Shown: positions 62,501-64,000 of the stretch, one piece after another | Layout of the letters: every line of letters begins with the position of its first letter | Position numbering within the stretch: the first letter of the stretch is position 1 | From: Hyalangium ruber | GTDB lineage: Bacteria > Myxococcota > Myxococcia > Myxococcales > Myxococcaceae | Assembly: GCF_034259325.1 (NCBI RefSeq) | Contig: NZ_JAXIVS010000026.1 | Coordinates: 1-64,000, forward strand | Direction: 5' to 3' | DNA: 64,000 bases | Notes under the pieces: model-generated | Database searches by the model: none | Told to the model about the DNA's origin: nothing | The model's input: only the letters and a program-made list of their open reading frames with translations | Translations under genes and position numbers: made by a program

Positions 62501-64000
62501 GATCCACCTGAGCTGGCTGCTGCCTGGCCAGGTGATGCCTCGCGTGCGACCGTTCACCCTCGCCCGGATGAATGTGGCGGGAATCACCGTCCTGCCAAGG
62601 CTGCCCGGTGGGCGCTATGCCTTGGGCCTCAACACCACCCGTGGCGCGCACCTGGTGTCCTTCTCGGTCGCCTACCGCACGGGAACGGCGCCGTGGATCA
62701 TCATCGATACCCAGAACGTGACAGCGCTGGGCGAGGCGATGGTCGTATGGGATGCGCGTTCCGCGGGGACTCCCTCCGAGTTCGAGCTTCGGGCCGTCGA
62801 TTCGGAGGGCAGGCTCTTCAGCACCCCATTCACCTTCTCGGGCCCCGAAGACACGCAGCGCACGCGCTTTGCGTGCGTGAAGACGCGGCACGGCGAGGCC
62901 ACCGTGCTCTCCGCCTTCGTGGGAGACGCCCTCACGCGGGGAGCGGACCTCGCACCTGGCGCGAGCTGGCGCTTCACCTCGGTGGAGACGGGTCGGGTGA
63001 CGAACTTCACCGCTGCGCCGGGCCGGCTCGTTCCCACGTCCGCGGGCCTTCAGGTGCTCCAGGATCTCCCCACGGCGAGCCTGAGTGGCTGCCGGTACGA
63101 GGTGGACTTTCTCGGCACTCACCAGAACGGACAGCCGCTCACGGATCGCGGCACGGTCGATCTCTGCAAGCTCCAACTCACCGCGAGCGACGACGGCATC
63201 GTCCTCACGGAGTCCTTCCGCCAGGCGCTTCGCTCGGTGGAGGTGTTCGTCGATGACACCGCACCAGGGGTGGTGGCGCGCTTCGGCCCCTTCGAGGGCA
63301 CCTCGCCGCTGCACCCGATCGATCGCTCTCGATTCCCGACCGGTTCACGGCACACGCTCCGGGCGAAGACCACGCTCGCGGATGGGACACAGGTTCTCAC
63401 TCAGGCAAACCTGGTGCCCGAGGACCCCAACCTGCTGGACCGGGGCTGCAACGACCAGGGCGAGCTCCAGCTCGCGCAGAGCACCCTGAGCCTCTCGATC
63501 CCCCAACGAGACGCGGATGCCAGCCTGTGCGGCATCCACACGCCAACGTACACGGCGAAGCTCACCGGCGGCGCGGGGAGCGGCCAGCACCTCCAGAGCC
63601 TCGGCGTGGAGATTGTGTCCGCCCAGGGCGAGGTCGTCTCGCGGCCCGCGGTGTCCGGCGTTCCCATGGGAGCCTCGGTGGTGAACACGTCATTCGCCAT
63701 CGACGCCCAGACGTTGCCAGAGGGCTCCTATCGGGTCCGTGCCTCGGCCACCTGGTCCGACGGCTCGCTCACCCATACGGAGGCGCAGCCCCTCTTCATT
63801 GATCGGACTCCGGCCTACACCGTCGTGACACGCCCTGCGGCCACGGGACGCGTCTGTCCCGAGAGTCGCCGAGGGACAGATGGTGCGATCAAGAAGTATC
63901 TGGTCGTGGAGGGAGCCGTCGCGGATCGCCATCTGGAGTCGTACGAACTGCTCCTGCGTGAGGCTGGAGGAGAGCCCCAGCAGATCGCCAAGGCGAGCTT
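56565..64000 (+). CDS. Giant secreted multidomain protein (partial, runs off the window)
   Basis: An open frame of more than 2478 codons from ATG 56565 (weak GAGAG upstream) to the right edge with no stop. Residues 1-32 are a signal peptide. A metalloprotease motif AHEVAHQW lies at 146-153. Terpenoid-cyclase-like helical repeats with QNADGGW and RQRPDGSW follow (about 346-598). Five CARDB-like Ig units start near 602, 718, 829, 939 and 1055. FlgD-like Ig domains with SPNGDG lie near 1171 and 1756, and a TolB/WD40-like propeller between them (about 1285-1630). More Ig-like modules follow to the edge. It is probably surface-exposed or secreted. Its C-terminus, which would reveal an RHS or sorting domain, is outside the window. 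Confidence 0.85.
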   Translation, partial: MPSRQEGWKWIRPVMLAWVLVFTVLPGVGHASGDIVVIAHDGTPYSGGSDNASWYLPRQRVANHFYATHGDEYDFLVVLPTFFSSLGEDAAGLYTLVRNDVSGIGKPLYNSSAAFGSAGRLKGYIDLRSLMSGVPSSPETEAIVLAHEVAHQWSGQVGYRETTSSQRSEELLGRDGAHWSFFLDSQASVLYGSDWEARGPGSFESIGARRRLSELDLYLMGFLSPWEVGPLTLLSPAPGESHTAQDIPPPDGTRVSVTSRQLSLEGIIRAEGARWPDSAGSQKQFRAAFILLTAPGQSATPAQRTFAESLRRSFENHFFFLTRGRGLFETDLVERPPAPVAEAPSVQLGVSYLLSRQRAEGDWATRPEASLRETQQALDALRLFLSNPGVPASVDRAWNHLETRQPVDVDGLARLSLSMRGESPTTLARLNAYRQNSGSVGLSPGYRSTLLDTALLGLALTQASLAPDPTPEVTAFLLEQQNADGGWPALPGGPSRFEPTALVLEYLARIPRTPAITAAAQEAFAFFRQHRDSRGFFVEAGTRVATTGWALMSLATWRQLTAEEASRATSALLSRQRPDGSWEGSVVDTALALRALRIALTPNLTLSPGSIHLSATQVTAGETVLATVQLSNTGHAEAQNVLVQGFDSFGRPLGTGVRVASLAGGATTSVVLAFDTRDSGGSTQVFLVADPAGTLDEGQEDDNRAAVPLLVAEAPLAPDLFVHSGGVTLSPSSINRLPSQVVVTARVGNLGRTDAAAVEVVVRMGAQVLATSQLTLEAQSSQLASWTVQVSALQDAGRITVEVDPSNVVQEPIETNNAQSLRLGVSPGVDLRVVRVTAPATVDQGRDAIVQYELVNGGTAEGVIAGSLEITSESGALLGTVVLPSRSVSAGGTITGQLVWRANVVGSLRATLRAQHPGDLDRSNDTGSTTFEVQPSSLANLVAAIGTLSITPEPPQETKPATVSVTVRNSGQGQAQNFTVDFYLGVPESGGTRFHREQVATLAPGATLQLSGTLTLPQEAPETVYVILDGEQSVSEFDEEDNRTFLSISPAAIADLVVSAADIRPSPIFPRENTSVPVTVSVMNAGGQRAEGVSVELLRVGTNGSEELIGQTVIAAIEPGQRGEPILSWSTTGLRGAQRLVARVNGQGTVPEQRADNNRAERQISVQDAALALSELYFSPNGDGVRDVTDISYRLATEAAVEARIEDAQGRTVQLLTAPSAIASSLSWDGRSTAGRIVPDGTYRIHVRTLAPSPELLLGTLEAVVDTNRTPLDTSEPSALEVESLEGTASADMLFGPAGAMPDESGVVFRGREPGKSGCGLYHQSLGGAPARRLTPDAWPCDAYSPGSGGMAVSPNARWIAFHGRTTCASTESTCGTLELLSTPERQLRRLVLDEESPRRAILFAVAPVFSAEASRVFFATLDESLDVTEFRIEEIRVDGTQRRILARSSHEPVELSLSPDGSQLALLDSTGAVSLLALSDESRRAVLTAGTIAKGITPSGTPTGAGTSEDLRHGWTTSGEALIYPTLGWLQYAPPGSDSIYVTVDPRLEHKDLVTGEVRRLFTGPPGSWDFEENQAALAVHPVSGGTVFRYKPLLSMNPQLWTVSPMGTARMLHPYDVRGMRWSPGGSFLFGFRDAESSGGLSLSAVTTRDNLSVRLTATRTPGAPSITFQGTATDRNFEEWQISVRAYASSEPFVVIARSTTPVAAGQLAEWIPPQPGMYEAQLLARDRAGNVRTRTTVFGYSLSPAVANVSRTPELFSPNGDGVLDKVEIHYTATRATLVDFQILDARNQVVRQHALQHEQPGNFHVSWDGRDASGVSVPDGEYTVSLDGTRLSVEIDNTPPMAMLALDTSGVANLPAPYRYSDVMPVDLDPRASTDEGARTNTPVRIVVAGTSLKVQDAHLQEWALEVSSPEDPSLGRTLLTGMQAVDETRNLAVESLRGTFRLRVKDRAGNKALTTPVHLDDRLFITLVGAPEQIHLSWLLPGQVMPRVRPFTLARMNVAGITVLPRLPGGRYALGLNTTRGAHLVSFSVAYRTGTAPWIIIDTQNVTALGEAMVVWDARSAGTPSEFELRAVDSEGRLFSTPFTFSGPEDTQRTRFACVKTRHGEATVLSAFVGDALTRGADLAPGASWRFTSVETGRVTNFTAAPGRLVPTSAGLQVLQDLPTASLSGCRYEVDFLGTHQNGQPLTDRGTVDLCKLQLTASDDGIVLTESFRQALRSVEVFVDDTAPGVVARFGPFEGTSPLHPIDRSRFPTGSRHTLRAKTTLADGTQVLTQANLVPEDPNLLDRGCNDQGELQLAQSTLSLSIPQRDADASLCGIHTPTYTAKLTGGAGSGQHLQSLGVEIVSAQGEVVSRPAVSGVPMGASVVNTSFAIDAQTLPEGSYRVRASATWSDGSLTHTEAQPLFIDRTPAYTVVTRPAATGRVCPESRRGTDGAIKKYLVVEGAVADRHLESYELLLREAGGEPQQIAKAS

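Noticed and set aside
61269-63314. 681-codon reverse-strand frame
   Set aside because: Antisense shadow of the giant protein with His/Arg/Gly-rich composition and no recognisable domain.

Overview
The window is high-GC bacterial DNA, most likely from a myxobacterium of the Cystobacterineae (Archangium/Cystobacter/Stigmatella type). The signs are several Ser/Thr protein kinases, a DUF2381 (TIGR02268) protein of the Myxococcus paralogue family, a SitA-like lipoprotein toxin next to an Imm11-type immunity protein, a kinase fused to an AAA ATPase, and many secreted lipoproteins. No taxonomic marker gene is present, so this placement is inference.

Positions 1-16,300 are an accessory region. In order: the 5' end of a reverse-strand gene; a DUF2381 protein overlapping a transmembrane Ser/Thr kinase; about 0.9 kb of minisatellite; a predicted pseudokinase; an XRE regulator followed by a frameshifted gene; a reverse-strand two-gene operon (small PD-(D/E)XK-like protein plus a DGQHR/DndB-like protein) with four ACGTTGC heptamers at its promoter; decayed fragments of the same XRE family; then a lower-GC island with a 1335-aa nucleoside-phosphorylase/STAND-NTPase/TPR protein converging on a 338-aa protein with two Mrr-like nuclease domains. 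Related short repeats flank that island. A 124-bp direct repeat (two copies 1.48 kb apart) and the 3' end of a tRNA-like gene lie just beyond it. The two gene sets look like defence loci and are the best candidates for undescribed systems.

Positions 15,100-22,000 hold a lipoprotein, a beta-barrel-like protein, two pairs of tandem secreted paralogues, a broken SitA-like toxin gene and its intact immunity gene. From about 22 kb the sequence is more ordinary chromosome: VWA and DUF4159 proteins, small membrane proteins, a beta-ketoacyl-synthase homologue, an alternative sigma factor divergent from a DEAD-box helicase with three DbpA-like domains, an XRE regulator, glutamate dehydrogenase, a PAS/GAF histidine kinase, threonine ammonia-lyase, a gluzincin-like protein, a 1433-aa low-complexity repeat protein, YceI, a LigB-type dioxygenase, a V4R sigma-54 activator, a rhomboid-like protein, a thiolase and a kinase-AAA signalling protein.

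The last 7.4 kb is one open reading frame that leaves the window: a secreted giant protein with HEVAH metalloprotease motif, terpenoid-cyclase-like repeats, about five CARDB units, two FlgD-like Ig domains and a TolB-like propeller.
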